DNA of 64,000 bases from Haloarchaeobius sp. FL176 (GCF_024609245.1 NZ_JANJYH010000003.1:248001-312000); one strand, 5' to 3'. Positions 25,386-34,195 are shown, counted from the first letter of the stretch. The notes: a model not told the origin generated them from the sequence alone. Translations and numbers: made by a program.

Positions 25386-26102
25386 ATGTTCGACCACCCT
25401 GAACTCGTCCTCGGCGCGGTCGCGTTGCTCATCAACGGGGCATCGACGGCCGCTATCCTCGTCCGAGACCGTGTGAACCCGGACGCCTACGACGTCGAGG
25501 GATGGACCTTCCGTACGGCAGCGAAGCACCTCGTCGCCCGCGGGGTCGGACTGGCAGTGTCACTGGTTTTCCTGTTCGTCCTCGTCGGAGCGAGCCCCGA
25601 CGCCGTCGGTCTGGGCCCCGAGTCGATCACCCCGAAGTTCGCGGTCGCGGGCCTCGTGACGGGTGCCGGACTCGTTCTCGCGGCGGTCGCATCGAGTGCG
25701 GCCGTCGACCGGTTCGGCTGGGACGCAACGTCGGCTGTGTGGGCGACGCTTCGTCCCGACTCACCCCTTGAGTGGGCAGTCTACCTGCCGGCGTCGTGGC
25801 TCTCCGCGACGGCCGACACGACGCTGTACGTCGTGTTCGTCGTGGGCGGGTTGACGACGGGGCGGACCCCAGTCGCGCTCGGGCTGGCCGTCCTCACGGC
25901 GCTCGTCGCCGGAACGAAGGGCCTGTCCGACGGGCCAGGAACGGCCGTCTGGAGTTCTGTGACGTACCTCGTCGTGGGAGTCGCGTTCGTACTGACGCGC
26001 TCGTGGCTCGTGGTCGCGGTCGCAGTGCTGGTGAACAACGGTATCTTCGGGTTCCGGACCGGCACGGCCGAACGGGACGCGACGGCAGTGACGTCCGACT
26101 AG
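25386..26102 (+). CDS. Polytopic membrane protein, possible degenerate CPBP homologue
   Basis: 238 aa with about seven hydrophobic helices. It follows the CPBP gene on the same strand and resembles its helix layout (for example VGLGPESITPKFAVAGLVTG, SWLSATADTTLYVVFVV, VAVAVLVNNGIFGF), but the EExxxR, FxxxH and HxxxN residues are not present. The homology to CPBP is inferred only from layout and position. Otherwise it is an unrecognised haloarchaeal membrane protein. It overlaps the convergent MGMT-like gene by 4 nt. Confidence 0.6.
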   Translation: MFDHPELVLGAVALLINGASTAAILVRDRVNPDAYDVEGWTFRTAAKHLVARGVGLAVSLVFLFVLVGASPDAVGLGPESITPKFAVAGLVTGAGLVLAAVASSAAVDRFGWDATSAVWATLRPDSPLEWAVYLPASWLSATADTTLYVVFVVGGLTTGRTPVALGLAVLTALVAGTKGLSDGPGTAVWSSVTYLVVGVAFVLTRSWLVVAVAVLVNNGIFGFRTGTAERDATAVTSD

Positions 26103-26578
26103 AGCCCCTCTATCGACCGGAGCTTCTGTTCGACGTGCGGTTCGGCTGCGCTTGGGCCGTCACGTACGCGGTGGTCCGGCACGAGCAGCGGCACCGGGTT
26201 GGCGTCGAGTGCAGTGCGCACGAGAATGAGATCGTCGTCGTCCTCGCCGTCGAGGCCGGGGGTCAGCCGTGCGAGCTGGGCGACCGAGACGTCCTCGCCG
26301 TAAGGGACCTGCTCGCGCAGTGTTTCGAGGACGGTGCGCTGGTCGGTCGGCAGCGTCAGCGCCGCTTCCACGTCGTCGAAGGCGACCGGTGTGACGCCGT
26401 CGAGGTACTCGTCGATGCTGTCGAGCACCGGGTGGTCCGCACCCGCGTCGGCGTCGGCATCCCTGGGGAAGGAGACGGAGATGACCCGGCCGCTCGCGAC
26501 TCCGACCTGTACGTCCCGCTCGAGGAACGGCGAGTGTCGCGCGTAGATTCCAGCGACGCCGTCGTCGTCAGCGTCCAT
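26099..26578 (-). CDS. MGMT-like (alkyltransferase-like) protein lacking the active-site cysteine
   Basis: 159 aa. The C-terminal domain aligns with O6-methylguanine-DNA methyltransferase: TLREQVPYGEDVSVAQLA is the helix-turn-helix, and ANPVPLLVPDHRV is the active-site strand, where PCHRV is canonical. Residue 135 is Asp in place of Cys, so the protein cannot accept an alkyl group in the normal way. Alkyltransferase-like proteins with non-Cys residues bind O6-alkylguanine and flag it for nucleotide excision repair. The N-terminal domain is short and acidic. It is convergent with the membrane gene and divergent from trpC. Confidence 0.75.
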   Translation of the reverse strand: MDADDDGVAGIYARHSPFLERDVQVGVASGRVISVSFPRDADADAGADHPVLDSIDEYLDGVTPVAFDDVEAALTLPTDQRTVLETLREQVPYGEDVSVAQLARLTPGLDGEDDDDLILVRTALDANPVPLLVPDHRVRDGPSAAEPHVEQKLRSIEGL

Positions 26579-26654
26579 ACCGGCATCGAGGGTGGAGACG
26601 GTCTTGAAGGTTCGCGTGCCGCCGGCAGTCCTGGCCGGCCCGTCGATGACGCAA

Positions 26655-26686
26655 ACCTTATGTACAGATTAGCACATTGATGTACG
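26655..26686 (+). promoter_or_regulatory. trp operon promoter with two TGTAC boxes
   Basis: A TATA-like ACCTTATG (about 26656-26662) stands about 30 nt before the trpC ATG (26690), fitting a leaderless mRNA. TGTACA at 26661-26666 and TGTACG at 26681-26686 are spaced 20 nt apart, two helical turns, overlapping the TATA box and the transcription start. The methanogen repressor TrpY binds TGTACA boxes at trp promoters; an analogous regulator here is an inference. Confidence 0.45.
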
Positions 26687-26689
26687 ATA

Positions 26690-27442
26690 ATGAACGCTAC
26701 TGAGGAGTTCGACCCCGCTGTCCGCTCCATTCTGGACGCCGCGGCGCGGAGACCGGTGTCCGAAAGCCGGGTCAGCGTCGACGGTGCGTCGCTCTCCGAC
26801 GCGCTCGCGGCGGCCGACGCGGACGGACGGGTGCCGCTCATCGCGGAGGTGAAACCGACGAGTCCCACGACAGCGGGCACACGGACCGAGGACCCGGTCG
26901 ACCTCGCGCGGGCGATGGTCGACGGCGGCGCGGCCGCGCTCTCGGTGCTGACCGAGCCCGAGCACTTCGGCGGCAGCGTCGAGAACCTCGAACGGATCCG
27001 CGGGGCCGTCGACGTGCCCGTGCTGCGCAAGGACTTCCTGCTCGAACCGGGCCACCTCGACGCCGTCGCGGCCGACGCGGCGCTGGTCATTGCCCGCTTC
27101 GTCGACGACGTGGGCGAGATGGTGGCTGCCGCACGCGAGCGCGGCTTCGAGCCGCTCGTCGAGGTCCACAGCGAGGCCGAACTCGAGACGGCGCTCGCGG
27201 CCGGCGCGACACTCGTCGGCGTGAACAACCGCGACCTCGCCAGCCTGACCGTCGACCTGTCGACGTTCGAGCGTGTCGCACCGCAGGCCCCCGAAGACGT
27301 GACGCTCGTCGCGGAGTCCGGCATCGGGACGCCCGCGGACGCCCGTCGGATGCGCGACGCCGGCGCCGACGGCCTGCTGGTCGGCAGTGCGATTATGGCC
27401 GGCGAGCCCCGAGAGTCGACCGAGGAGTTGGTGTACGCGTGA
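26690..27442 (+). CDS. trpC: Indole-3-glycerol phosphate synthase
   Basis: 250 aa TIM barrel. Catalytic segments are visible: [12 protein letters not shown] (Glu and Lys of the active site, near residue 46), [10 protein letters not shown] near residue 107, [11 protein letters not shown] near residue 179 and VAESGIG near residue 205. It converts 1-(2-carboxyphenylamino)-1-deoxyribulose 5-phosphate to indole-3-glycerol phosphate in tryptophan synthesis. The stop overlaps trpB by 4 nt. Leaderless start after the TATA/TGTAC region. Confidence 0.95.
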   Translation: MNATEEFDPAVRSILDAAARRPVSESRVSVDGASLSDALAAADADGRVPLIAEVKPTSPTTAGTRTEDPVDLARAMVDGGAAALSVLTEPEHFGGSVENLERIRGAVDVPVLRKDFLLEPGHLDAVAADAALVIARFVDDVGEMVAAARERGFEPLVEVHSEAELETALAAGATLVGVNNRDLASLTVDLSTFERVAPQAPEDVTLVAESGIGTPADARRMRDAGADGLLVGSAIMAGEPRESTEELVYA

Positions 27443-28743
27443 GCCACGAGACACGACGGGATGGAGAGACGGGCACCACGGACGAGGACCGCCCGGGGAC
27501 GTTCGGCCGCTACGGCGGCCAGTACGTGCCCGAGGCCCTGATGCCCGCGGTACAGGAGCTGGAGGATGCATACGAGCGCTACGTGCTCGAGAAGGAGGAC
27601 GGCTTCGTGGACGAGTTCCGGCGCCGCCTGCGGGACTTCGGCGGTCGCCCGACGCCGCTCCAGCGTGCGGACCGCCTGAGCGACCGGCTCGACCGCGAGG
27701 TGTACCTCAAACGGGAGGACCTGCTCCACGGCGGCGCGCACAAGCTGAACAACGCGCTCGGACAGGTGCTCCTCGCGAAGTACATGGGCAAGGAGCGCAT
27801 CGTCGCCGAGACCGGCGCGGGCCAGCACGGCACCGCGACGGCGATGGCGGCCGCACACCTCGACATGCCCTGCGAGGTGTACATGGGCACGCGCGACATC
27901 CAGCGCCAGCGCCCCAACGTGTTCCGGATGCGGCTGAACGGGAGCGAGGTGAACCCCGTCTCCGCCGGGCGTGGCACGCTGAAGGAGGCCATCAACGAGA
28001 CGATGCGCGACTGGGCGACGAACGTCCAGGACACCCACTACGTCATCGGGAGCGTCGTCGGGCCGCACCCGTTCCCCGAGATGGTCCGCACGTTCCAGTC
28101 GGTCATCAGCGAGGAAGCTCGCGGGCAGATACGGGAGCAGGCGGGGCGGCTTCCGGACTCGGTCGTCGCCTGCGCCGGCGGCGGCTCGAACACCATGGGC
28201 ACCTTCCACGAGTTCGTCGGCGACGAGGCGGTCGACCTGTTCGCCGTCGAGGCCGGTGGCTCCTCGCTCGCGGTCGACGAGGAGACCGGCGTCGCACCGA
28301 ACTCGGCGAGCCTGTCGACCGGCACCGAAGGCGTGCTCCACGGCGCGCGGACGAAGCTGCTGCAGGACTCGGACGGCAACGTCGTCGAGAGCCACAGCGT
28401 CTCCTCCGGGCTGGACTACGCCGGTGTCGGACCGGAGCTGGCCCACCTCGTCGACACCGAGCGGGTGACACCTGTCAACGTCGACGACGACGAGGCACTG
28501 GAGGCGTTCCACCTGCTCTCTCAGGAGGAGGGCATCATCCCGGCGCTGGAGTCGGCTCACGCGATCGCGTTCGCGCGGGCGAACCCCGAGCAGCTGGGTG
28601 AACTGACTGTCATCAACGTCTCGGGGCGCGGGGACAAGGACCTCGAATCGGTCATCGAGGAGACGGAGCAACGCGAGCTCGAGAACGCCCCCAGCATGGA
28701 CATCTTCGAGCGTGCGGCGGGCGACACGGAGGGTGGAATATGA
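27439..28743 (+). CDS. trpB: Tryptophan synthase beta subunit
   Basis: 434 aa from a GTG in the trpC overlap. The PLP lysine is in HKLNNALGQ near residue 101, the phosphate loop is [10 protein letters not shown] near residue 245, and GAGQHG near residue 127 is the carboxylate-binding loop. TrpB condenses indole with serine to form tryptophan. Length and the Asp/Glu-rich extension near the N-terminus are normal for the haloarchaeal TrpB1. It overlaps trpA by 4 nt, so trpC-trpB-trpA are translationally coupled. Confidence 0.97.
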   Translation: MSHETRRDGETGTTDEDRPGTFGRYGGQYVPEALMPAVQELEDAYERYVLEKEDGFVDEFRRRLRDFGGRPTPLQRADRLSDRLDREVYLKREDLLHGGAHKLNNALGQVLLAKYMGKERIVAETGAGQHGTATAMAAAHLDMPCEVYMGTRDIQRQRPNVFRMRLNGSEVNPVSAGRGTLKEAINETMRDWATNVQDTHYVIGSVVGPHPFPEMVRTFQSVISEEARGQIREQAGRLPDSVVACAGGGSNTMGTFHEFVGDEAVDLFAVEAGGSSLAVDEETGVAPNSASLSTGTEGVLHGARTKLLQDSDGNVVESHSVSSGLDYAGVGPELAHLVDTERVTPVNVDDDEALEAFHLLSQEEGIIPALESAHAIAFARANPEQLGELTVINVSGRGDKDLESVIEETEQRELENAPSMDIFERAAGDTEGGI

Positions 28744-29561
28744 GCCTCGCCGAGGCCTTCGACGAGCCGGCGTTCGTCCCCTACCTCTGTGTCGGCGACC
28801 CGAGCGTCGAGCGCACCCGCGAGTACGTGCAGGCGCTCGTCCGCGGCGGCGCGGACGTACTCGAACTCGGGCTGCCGTTCTCGGAGCCAATCGCGGAGGG
28901 GCCGACCATCCAGGGCTCCGTCGTCCGCGCGCTGGAGGCGGGGACGACACCCGAACAGTACTTCGAGTTCGTCGACTCGCTCGACGTGGACGTACCGGTC
29001 GTCTGCATGACGTACTACAACCTGCTCTACCAGTACGGAGACAGCGACGGCCCGGGCTCGTTCGTCGAGCGCGCCGCCGAGGTCGGCATCTCGGGGTTCG
29101 TCATCCCTGACCTGCCCGCCGAGGAGGCCGGGCCTCTCAGGACGGCCTGCGACGACCACGGGCTCGACCTCGTGTTCATCGTCGCGCCGACGACCGAGGG
29201 CGAGCGCCTCGAACGGATGGCCGGGCTGTCCTCCGGCTACCTCTACGTGCAGGCGAGACTCGGCGTCACCGGGGCGAAGGCCGACGTGAGCGACCAGACC
29301 GAGGCGTCCCTGGCGAAGGTCAGTCAGTACGACATTCCTAAGGCGGTCGGCTTCGGCGTGTCGAGTGGCGACCAGGCGCGGCACATCGTCGAAGCCGGTG
29401 CTGACGGCGTCATCGTCGGCAGTGCACTCGTCGACATCGTCGCCGACCACGGCGACCCGGAGGGCGACGACGTGCCCGAGCGTCTCGAATCGAAGGCTCG
29501 CGAACTCAGCGAGGGCGTCGCAGCCGGGGCGGAAAATATGGCGAAACCGGAAGGCCAATAA
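28740..29561 (+). CDS. trpA: Tryptophan synthase alpha subunit
   Basis: 273 aa TIM barrel. Catalytic Glu and Asp are seen in [14 protein letters not shown] (near residue 42) and [12 protein letters not shown] (near residue 120), and the phosphate-binding GFGVSSGDQ and [11 protein letters not shown] segments near residues 203 and 222 complete the site. TrpA cleaves indole-3-glycerol phosphate to indole and passes it through the tunnel to TrpB. Last gene of the trp cluster; the aromatic-pathway gene at 29589 follows after 27 nt. Confidence 0.96.
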   Translation: MSLAEAFDEPAFVPYLCVGDPSVERTREYVQALVRGGADVLELGLPFSEPIAEGPTIQGSVVRALEAGTTPEQYFEFVDSLDVDVPVVCMTYYNLLYQYGDSDGPGSFVERAAEVGISGFVIPDLPAEEAGPLRTACDDHGLDLVFIVAPTTEGERLERMAGLSSGYLYVQARLGVTGAKADVSDQTEASLAKVSQYDIPKAVGFGVSSGDQARHIVEAGADGVIVGSALVDIVADHGDPEGDDVPERLESKARELSEGVAAGAENMAKPEGQ

Positions 29562-29588
29562 ATGCGATATGCTAACTACTGACAACCA

Positions 29589-30386
29589 ATGACGACACCA
29601 GGAACACACGCACGCCTCGGTCGCGTCGGGACAGCGGGGAACTACCTCATAGTCCCGATGGACCACGGTATCACACTCGGCGCGGTACAGGGGCTGAAGG
29701 ACATCGAATCGACCATCGACGCAGTGACGCGGGCCGGCGCGGACGCCGTCCTCACGCAGAAGGGCATCGCACCGCGAGTCCACGACAACAAGAACGACGC
29801 GGGCTACATCGTCCACCTCAACGCCTCGACGGCCATCGGCCCGGACACGAACGACAAGCGCCTCACCGGCACCGTCGAGGAGGCCATCCGGGTCGGCGCA
29901 GACGCCGTCTCGCTCCACCTCAACGTCGGCAGCGACCACGAGCCGGAGCAGATCGAGGACCTCGCAGCTGTCACGGAGACTGCCTCGCGCTTCGGCATCC
30001 CCGTCCTCGCGATGGCGTACGCCCGCGGCCCCGGCGTCGACAGCACCGACCCCGAGTCCCTCGGCCACGCGGTCCGCCTCGCCGAGGAGCTCGGCGCGGA
30101 CCTCGTGAAGACCGGCTACTCCGGCGACGGCGAGTCCTTCGAGCACGTCTGCGAGTCGACCCGGCTCCCGGTCCTCATCGCTGGCGGCGCACGCGGCAGC
30201 GACCGCGAGACAGTGGCGATGGTCCGCGGCGCGATGGACGGCGGCGCAGCCGGCGTCTCGATGGGCCGGTCCATCTTCCAGCACGAGGACCCGGCCGCCA
30301 TCACGACCGCCGTCTCGGCCATCGTCCACGACGATGCGAGCGTCGACGAGGCGCTCGAACGCGGCGGTTTCGTCGTCGAAGCCTGA
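29589..30386 (+). CDS. 2-amino-3,7-dideoxy-D-threo-hept-6-ulosonate synthase (ADH synthase)
   Basis: 265 aa class I aldolase-like TIM barrel. PMDHGITLGAVQGL at the N-terminus and the Schiff-base strand DLVKTGYSGD near residue 176 match ADH synthase, which in archaea replaces DAHP synthase as the entry to dehydroquinate by condensing aspartate semialdehyde with a ketose-phosphate fragment. GGARGSDRETV and AAGVSMGRSIFQH are phosphate-binding loops. It is adjacent to trpCBA, consistent with aromatic amino acid synthesis. The partner dehydroquinate synthase II is not in the window. Fructose-bisphosphate aldolase (class I archaeal type) is the alternative reading. Confidence 0.85.
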   Translation: MTTPGTHARLGRVGTAGNYLIVPMDHGITLGAVQGLKDIESTIDAVTRAGADAVLTQKGIAPRVHDNKNDAGYIVHLNASTAIGPDTNDKRLTGTVEEAIRVGADAVSLHLNVGSDHEPEQIEDLAAVTETASRFGIPVLAMAYARGPGVDSTDPESLGHAVRLAEELGADLVKTGYSGDGESFEHVCESTRLPVLIAGGARGSDRETVAMVRGAMDGGAAGVSMGRSIFQHEDPAAITTAVSAIVHDDASVDEALERGGFVVEA

Positions 30387-30418
30387 ACGCTTTTGCACCG
30401 CTCCTCCGAGACTCCACC

Positions 30419-30991
30419 GTGGCCAGCGACAGCACCGGCGCACCGGACCCCGACAGCCCCGAAGAGCTGCTCGCGTGGGCCCGCACCTACGCGAGTACGG
30501 TCGACATCGACGTGGCACTCGACGCGGTCGACTGGGACATCTCGAAGCACGCGCGCCGGCGGGCCGGCGCCTGCCGCTACGACCCCGAGGAGGGCGTCAC
30601 CATCGTCCTCTCCTGGCACTCGTATCTGACCCACGGCTGGGCCGAGGTCGCTGACACGGTCCGCCACGAGCTCGTCCACGCCTGGGAGTTCCAGCACTTC
30701 GACGAGTCCGGACATGGCCCCCGCTTCAGGGAGCAGGCCGACGCCGTCGACGCGCCGCGGCACTGCGAGCCGTTCGCCGACCCCCGGTACGTCCTCCGGT
30801 GCCGTACCGAGGGCTGCGACTGGACCGCCCGCCGCTACCGCGCCTCGAAGACCGTCACCGAGCCAGCCCGGTACCGCTGTGGTGACTGCGGCGACCGGTA
30901 CGTCGTCGAGCACGCAGACTCGGGTCGGACGTGGGATGACGGCGCGGGCTACGAGCGGGTCCGGGCCGAGCTCGACGACGACGACTGGTGA
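30419..30991 (+). CDS. SprT-like zinc metalloprotease-fold protein
   Basis: 190 aa from GTG at 30419. The zinc-protease motif HELVHAWEFQH with a following HGPRF region near residue 85 defines the SprT-like fold, and a C-terminal zinc ribbon (CRTEGC near residue 130, CGDCGDRYVVEH near residue 160) completes the SprT/Spartan layout. Spartan-type proteins cut DNA-protein crosslinks, and bacterial SprT is uncharacterised, so a DNA-related role is plausible but inferred. It follows the ADH synthase gene after 32 nt. Confidence 0.82.
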   Translation: MASDSTGAPDPDSPEELLAWARTYASTVDIDVALDAVDWDISKHARRRAGACRYDPEEGVTIVLSWHSYLTHGWAEVADTVRHELVHAWEFQHFDESGHGPRFREQADAVDAPRHCEPFADPRYVLRCRTEGCDWTARRYRASKTVTEPARYRCGDCGDRYVVEHADSGRTWDDGAGYERVRAELDDDDW

Positions 30992-31031
30992 CGGGACAAG
31001 CGACATGTTGTCCGGCTGCGTACAGTCTGAC

Positions 31032-31550
31032 ATGCGCCGTCGAACGGTCCTCGCGGGCAGCGGTGTCGCCCTCACGTCCCTCCTCGGTGGCTGCTTCGCG
31101 CTCTCGTCGTCCCCCGACAACCCGCCGTCGCTGCCGTCGGGGATGTCGGTCCGGGAGGCACACGTGCCCGGTGACGTACTCCCCGACTCGCGCGAGCGAC
31201 GAAAGCGGATTTACGACCGCGAGACGGTCCACCGGCTGTTCACCGAGCGGGACGACGCGACCGCGTCCATCGCATCCGACCGTGCCCCCGACGACTTCCT
31301 CGCCGAGACCGACTTCGAGGAGTCGTTCCTCCTCGTCGTCCAGTACGGGACTCAGTCGGCGAAGTACCTGGAACTCGACCGGGTCGAGCGCGACGGCGAC
31401 GGCCTGCGGTTCCGCGTCGTGACGCAGCTCCCGCCCAGCAACGGCAGCTACGCCGACGACCTCCAGATACACACGTTGTTCCTCGCGGTCACCGACCCGA
31501 ACGCCGACGCTCCCGAGGGCCTCGCCGTCACCGTCGTCGACGACCCGTGA
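31032..31550 (+). CDS. Tat lipoprotein of unknown function
   Basis: 172 aa. MRRRTVLAGSGVALTSLLGGC is a compact Tat signal with lipobox LGGC near residue 21. The mature domain is mixed alpha/beta (DFEESFLLVVQYGTQSAKY, given in part) without a recognised motif. An alternative ATG at 31005 would add nine residues; 31032 is preferred because it places the arginines at the very N-terminus as is typical. The stop overlaps a GTG of the next reading frame. Confidence 0.72.
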   Translation: MRRRTVLAGSGVALTSLLGGCFALSSSPDNPPSLPSGMSVREAHVPGDVLPDSRERRKRIYDRETVHRLFTERDDATASIASDRAPDDFLAETDFEESFLLVVQYGTQSAKYLELDRVERDGDGLRFRVVTQLPPSNGSYADDLQIHTLFLAVTDPNADAPEGLAVTVVDDP

Positions 31551-31612
31551 GCACCGCCACGAGCCCAGGGGACAACAGTAAAATACCGGACTCGCGTACA
31601 TCCGGCCAACCG

Positions 31613-31915
31613 ATGCCCTGGGAATGCGGGATCGACGGCTGCGGCGAGCGGTTCGGCACGCCCGAGGACCTCGTGGTCCACCAGAGCACCGACCACGAGC
31701 GCAGCGAGTGCCAGGTCTGTGGCGTGGTCGTCCCCGACGGCTACCTCGCAATCCGGCACGCGTTCAACGAGCACTCCCGCGCCGAGTACGTCCGGGCCTA
31801 CGGCGCGAGCTCCGAGGAGGTCCGCGAGCGCGAGGAGATCAAGGAGCTCGTCGAGGAAGAGGCCGACCTCCAGACGGTCGTCGAACGGCTCGGCGGCGAG
31901 ACAATCCAGTCCTGA
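31613..31915 (+). CDS. C2H2-like zinc finger protein (haloarchaeal DUF7565-like)
   Basis: 100 aa starting MPWECGIDGCGERF, with a C2H2-like unit (C, C, HQSTDH) and a second CQVCG...H...H unit, followed by a helical acidic tail (EEVREREEIKELVEEEADL). The DUF name is from memory. The ATG at 31613 is preferred over the GTG at 31547 because an AAAATACC TATA-like box lies about 30 nt before it and MPWEC is the conserved start. Single and paired zinc-finger proteins of this type may bind nucleic acid. Function unproven. Confidence 0.72.
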   Translation: MPWECGIDGCGERFGTPEDLVVHQSTDHERSECQVCGVVVPDGYLAIRHAFNEHSRAEYVRAYGASSEEVREREEIKELVEEEADLQTVVERLGGETIQS

Positions 31916-32358
31916 CCGCCAACGTCCCGCGATATCCGATACCTACCTCGTTAGGTAGTTCCTCTATTCCTTATCCCCTACTCGGGCAACGTGCCTGAGT
32001 CGTGGCTAGGGGGAGACGCGACTTGGGCTATCCGGACGAGTACGTCGGGACGGTCTGCCCCGGATTCGCAGCACACCACGCTAACCGGCATTTTCGCGTG
32101 GCTGCGTCGCTCCGCACGATTCTGTTGTCAGCCCGCCGAGCGTCGTGACGGAGACACGAAACCGTCGGTTCGGAGCCTGCTCACGGCGGCGAGACCGCCG
32201 TTTGCTTTCAGACGGACGCTTCGCTAGCGCTCTTTGGAGTCTGTTCGCGGGTCGCTGGCACTCGCCGTTCGCATTTCGAGGAACGTCGCTAGCGCTCAGC
32301 GTTCCTCGCTGTTCCCGTGAGAGAGCGTTAGCGAACGAACGGGAGCACGAAGAGCGCG
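31916..32358. other. Hairpin-rich intergenic region between convergent genes
   Basis: No gene is supported in these 443 nt. Inverted repeats found by eye: 31943-31958 (CTACCT/AGGTAG), 31981-31999 (CTCGGGC/GCCTGAG with one G-T pair), 31998-32023 (AGTCGTG/CGCGACT), 32184-32200 (CGGCGG/CCGCCG), 32278-32307 (GAGGAACG/CGTTCCTC) and the nusG-stop hairpin. TCGCTAGCGCTC occurs exactly at 32221-32232 and 32286-32297, with a one-mismatch inverted copy GAGCGTTAGCGA at 32323-32334. This may be a bidirectional terminator zone, a structured RNA or relics of a small repeat element. Confidence 0.55.
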
Positions 32359-32371
32359 TCAGCGCTCTTCG
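32348..32371 (-). terminator. 10-bp perfect hairpin spanning the nusG stop codon
   Basis: CGAAGAGCGC (32348-32357) and GCGCTCTTCG (32362-32371) are exact reverse complements with a 4-nt loop that contains most of the nusG TGA. No T-run follows closely, so it is not a classical archaeal terminator; it may protect the 3' end or affect termination of translation. Confidence 0.5.
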
Positions 32372-32796
32372 GAGTCCAGCACCCGGATCTGGTCGCCGCG
32401 CACGGTGACCGGAATCGGGACCGTCGCCTCGTACAGCTCGACGGTGACCTGGTCCTTGCCCTCGTCGATGCGCTGGACCTGCGCCTTCTCGCCCTTGAAC
32501 GGGCCGGCGATGAGCTCGACGATGTCGCCCTCCGCGATGCCCTCGACGTCCGGCTTCGGGGAGAGGAAGTGCTCGACCTCCGTGATGTCGGACTCGCCGG
32601 GGATGACGCTGCGGGCGTGCGGGATGTCGTCGAGTACGCGCTCGATGATGTTGTAGTCCTCCGCCTCGACCATCACGTAGCTCGTCAGCGAGTCGGGTGC
32701 GAGCGCTGCGTGGATGCTCTCTTCCTCGCGATTCATTATCATGTCGGCGACCGTTCGCTCCTGGCTCGCGGTCGTCTTGACTGCGTAGATGGGCAT
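32359..32796 (-). CDS. nusG: Transcription elongation factor Spt5/NusG
   Basis: 145 aa. An NGN domain (MPIYAVKTTASQERTVADMI ... YVMVEAEDY) is followed by a KOW motif near residue 90 (EGDIVELIAGPFKGEKAQVQRI in parts). With Spt4 it clamps RNA polymerase onto DNA and raises processivity. It starts 3 nt after secE, in the widely conserved archaeal ftsZ-secE-nusG order. The stop lies inside a perfect hairpin. Confidence 0.96.
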   Translation of the reverse strand: MPIYAVKTTASQERTVADMIMNREEESIHAALAPDSLTSYVMVEAEDYNIIERVLDDIPHARSVIPGESDITEVEHFLSPKPDVEGIAEGDIVELIAGPFKGEKAQVQRIDEGKDQVTVELYEATVPIPVTVRGDQIRVLDSEER

Positions 32797-32799
32797 GGT

Positions 32800-32967
32800 T
32801 CAGGCGGGGAGGAACCCCATGACGAGTGCGATGGTGAAGCCCAGAACGCCGACGAGCAGAATCCCTGCACCGGCGATTTTGGCGATCTGTGAGAACTCCT
32901 CGCGCGATGGTGTGCTCGCCATCTTGAGCACACGCACGTAGGAGTTGAGGTCCTTTGGAACGTTCAT
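32800..32967 (-). CDS. secE: Protein translocase subunit SecE/Sec61 gamma
   Basis: 55 aa, too short for many gene finders. An amphipathic helix (LNSYVRVLKMASTPSREEFSQI in parts) precedes one membrane helix (GAGILLVGVLGFTIALVMG). This is the usual SecE clamp that holds the two halves of SecY. The position just before nusG confirms identity. Its ATG is followed closely by the conserved MNVPKDL start. Confidence 0.95.
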   Translation of the reverse strand: MNVPKDLNSYVRVLKMASTPSREEFSQIAKIAGAGILLVGVLGFTIALVMGFLPA

Positions 32968-33033
32968 GGGCGACGATTCGGTATCAGCGCTTTTCTATCT
33001 ATTGATGCGAGCCAACCAACCGCGGTCGGAGAA

Positions 33034-34188
33034 TTACTCGACGAAGTCGATGTCCTGCTGGGCCGAGGGGTCGGGGTCGGCCGTCTCGTCGCCCGGCTGG
33101 CCGTAGATCTGCGGCGAGTCGACGCCGGTGACGACGATCATCGTACGCATGCTCCCCTCCAGCGTCTCGTCGATGGACGTGCCCCAGATGATGCGGGCGT
33201 CGGGGTCGATGCGGTCGTAGATCTCCTCGACTACGCCTTCGGCCTCCTCGATGCTCATGTCCGAGCCGCCGGTGACGTTGACCAGCGCCGAGGACGCACC
33301 GGAGATGTCGACGTCGAGCAGCGGCGACCGGAGCGCGGCCTTCACCGAGTCGGTTGATTTCGCGTCGGAGTCGGACTCGCCGAGGCCGATCATCGCGACG
33401 CCCCCGCGCTCCATGACGGTGCGAACGTCGGCGAAGTCGAGGTTGACGAGGCCGGGCTTCGTGATGAGCTCGGTGATGCCTTTCACGGACCGCATGAGCA
33501 CCTCGTCGCTCACCTTGAACGCCTGCCGGACGGGGAGCTTGCCGACGGAGTCGAGCAGCCGGTCGTTCGGGACGACGATGACCGTGTCGCTCACGTCGCG
33601 GAGCCGTTCGAGGCCGGCTTCCGCGTTCGTCCGCCGAACCTCGCCCTCCGCCGTGAACGGCGTCGTGACGATGGCGATGGTCAGTGCGCCCGACTCGCGT
33701 GCGGCCTTGGCGACGACCGGCGCGGAGCCCGTGCCCGTGCCGCCGCCGAGGCCGGCCGTGACGAACACCATATCCGAGCCCTCGATTGATTCGTAGATCT
33801 CCTCCTGCGATTCGAGGGCTGCCTCCTCGCCGACCTGCGGAAGCGAGCCCGCGCCGCGCCCGCCCGTCTTCTGTTCGCCCATCAGTATCTTCTCGTCGGA
33901 GTCGATCTCGACGAGGTGCTGGACGTCGGTGTTCGCGGCGACGAGCTTCGCCCCGTGGATGCCCTCCTCGTGCATCCGGTTGATGGTGTTGCCACCGGCG
34001 CCACCGCAGCCGACCACGGTGATGTTCGTCTGGAGGTCCTCGAGTACGTCCTCCAGCTCGTCGTCGGTCATCTTGCCCGTTCGATGCGCCGGTTCCTCCT
34101 GGTGGGTGGCTCCCGGGAGACCACCCTCGTCGGGGGCCTCGGCCTCCCCCTCGGCCTCGTCGATAGCGTCTTCAACGATCGAATCCAT
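33034..34188 (-). CDS. ftsZ1: Tubulin-like cell division GTPase FtsZ1
   Basis: 384 aa. The N-terminal acidic 50 residues ([18 protein letters not shown]) are typical of haloarchaeal FtsZ1. GTP-binding loops include [15 protein letters not shown] near residue 59, the tubulin signature [10 protein letters not shown] at 148-157, NTDVQ and the catalytic [12 protein letters not shown]7 loop near residue 245. It ends DIDFVE, an FtsZ1-type tail. FtsZ1 forms the mid-cell ring and in Haloferax stabilises FtsZ2 and the division machinery. A GGAGG ribosome-binding site 7 nt before ATG suggests leadered translation. Upstream of secE-nusG. Confidence 0.95.
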   Translation of the reverse strand: MDSIVEDAIDEAEGEAEAPDEGGLPGATHQEEPAHRTGKMTDDELEDVLEDLQTNITVVGCGGAGGNTINRMHEEGIHGAKLVAANTDVQHLVEIDSDEKILMGEQKTGGRGAGSLPQVGEEAALESQEEIYESIEGSDMVFVTAGLGGGTGTGSAPVVAKAARESGALTIAIVTTPFTAEGEVRRTNAEAGLERLRDVSDTVIVVPNDRLLDSVGKLPVRQAFKVSDEVLMRSVKGITELITKPGLVNLDFADVRTVMERGGVAMIGLGESDSDAKSTDSVKAALRSPLLDVDISGASSALVNVTGGSDMSIEEAEGVVEEIYDRIDPDARIIWGTSIDETLEGSMRTMIVVTGVDSPQIYGQPGDETADPDPSAQQDIDFVE

Positions 34189-34195
34189 CCTTAGC

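Noticed and set aside
31547-31612. GTG start overlapping the upstream lipoprotein stop for the zinc-finger gene
   Set aside because: A TATA-like box about 30 nt before the ATG at 31613 and the conserved MPWEC start favour the shorter protein; kept only as an alternative.
31981-32023. Possible tRNA or small structured RNA from overlapping hairpins
   Set aside because: No cloverleaf, T-loop GTTCRA or anticodon arm can be made; retained only as part of the hairpin-rich region.
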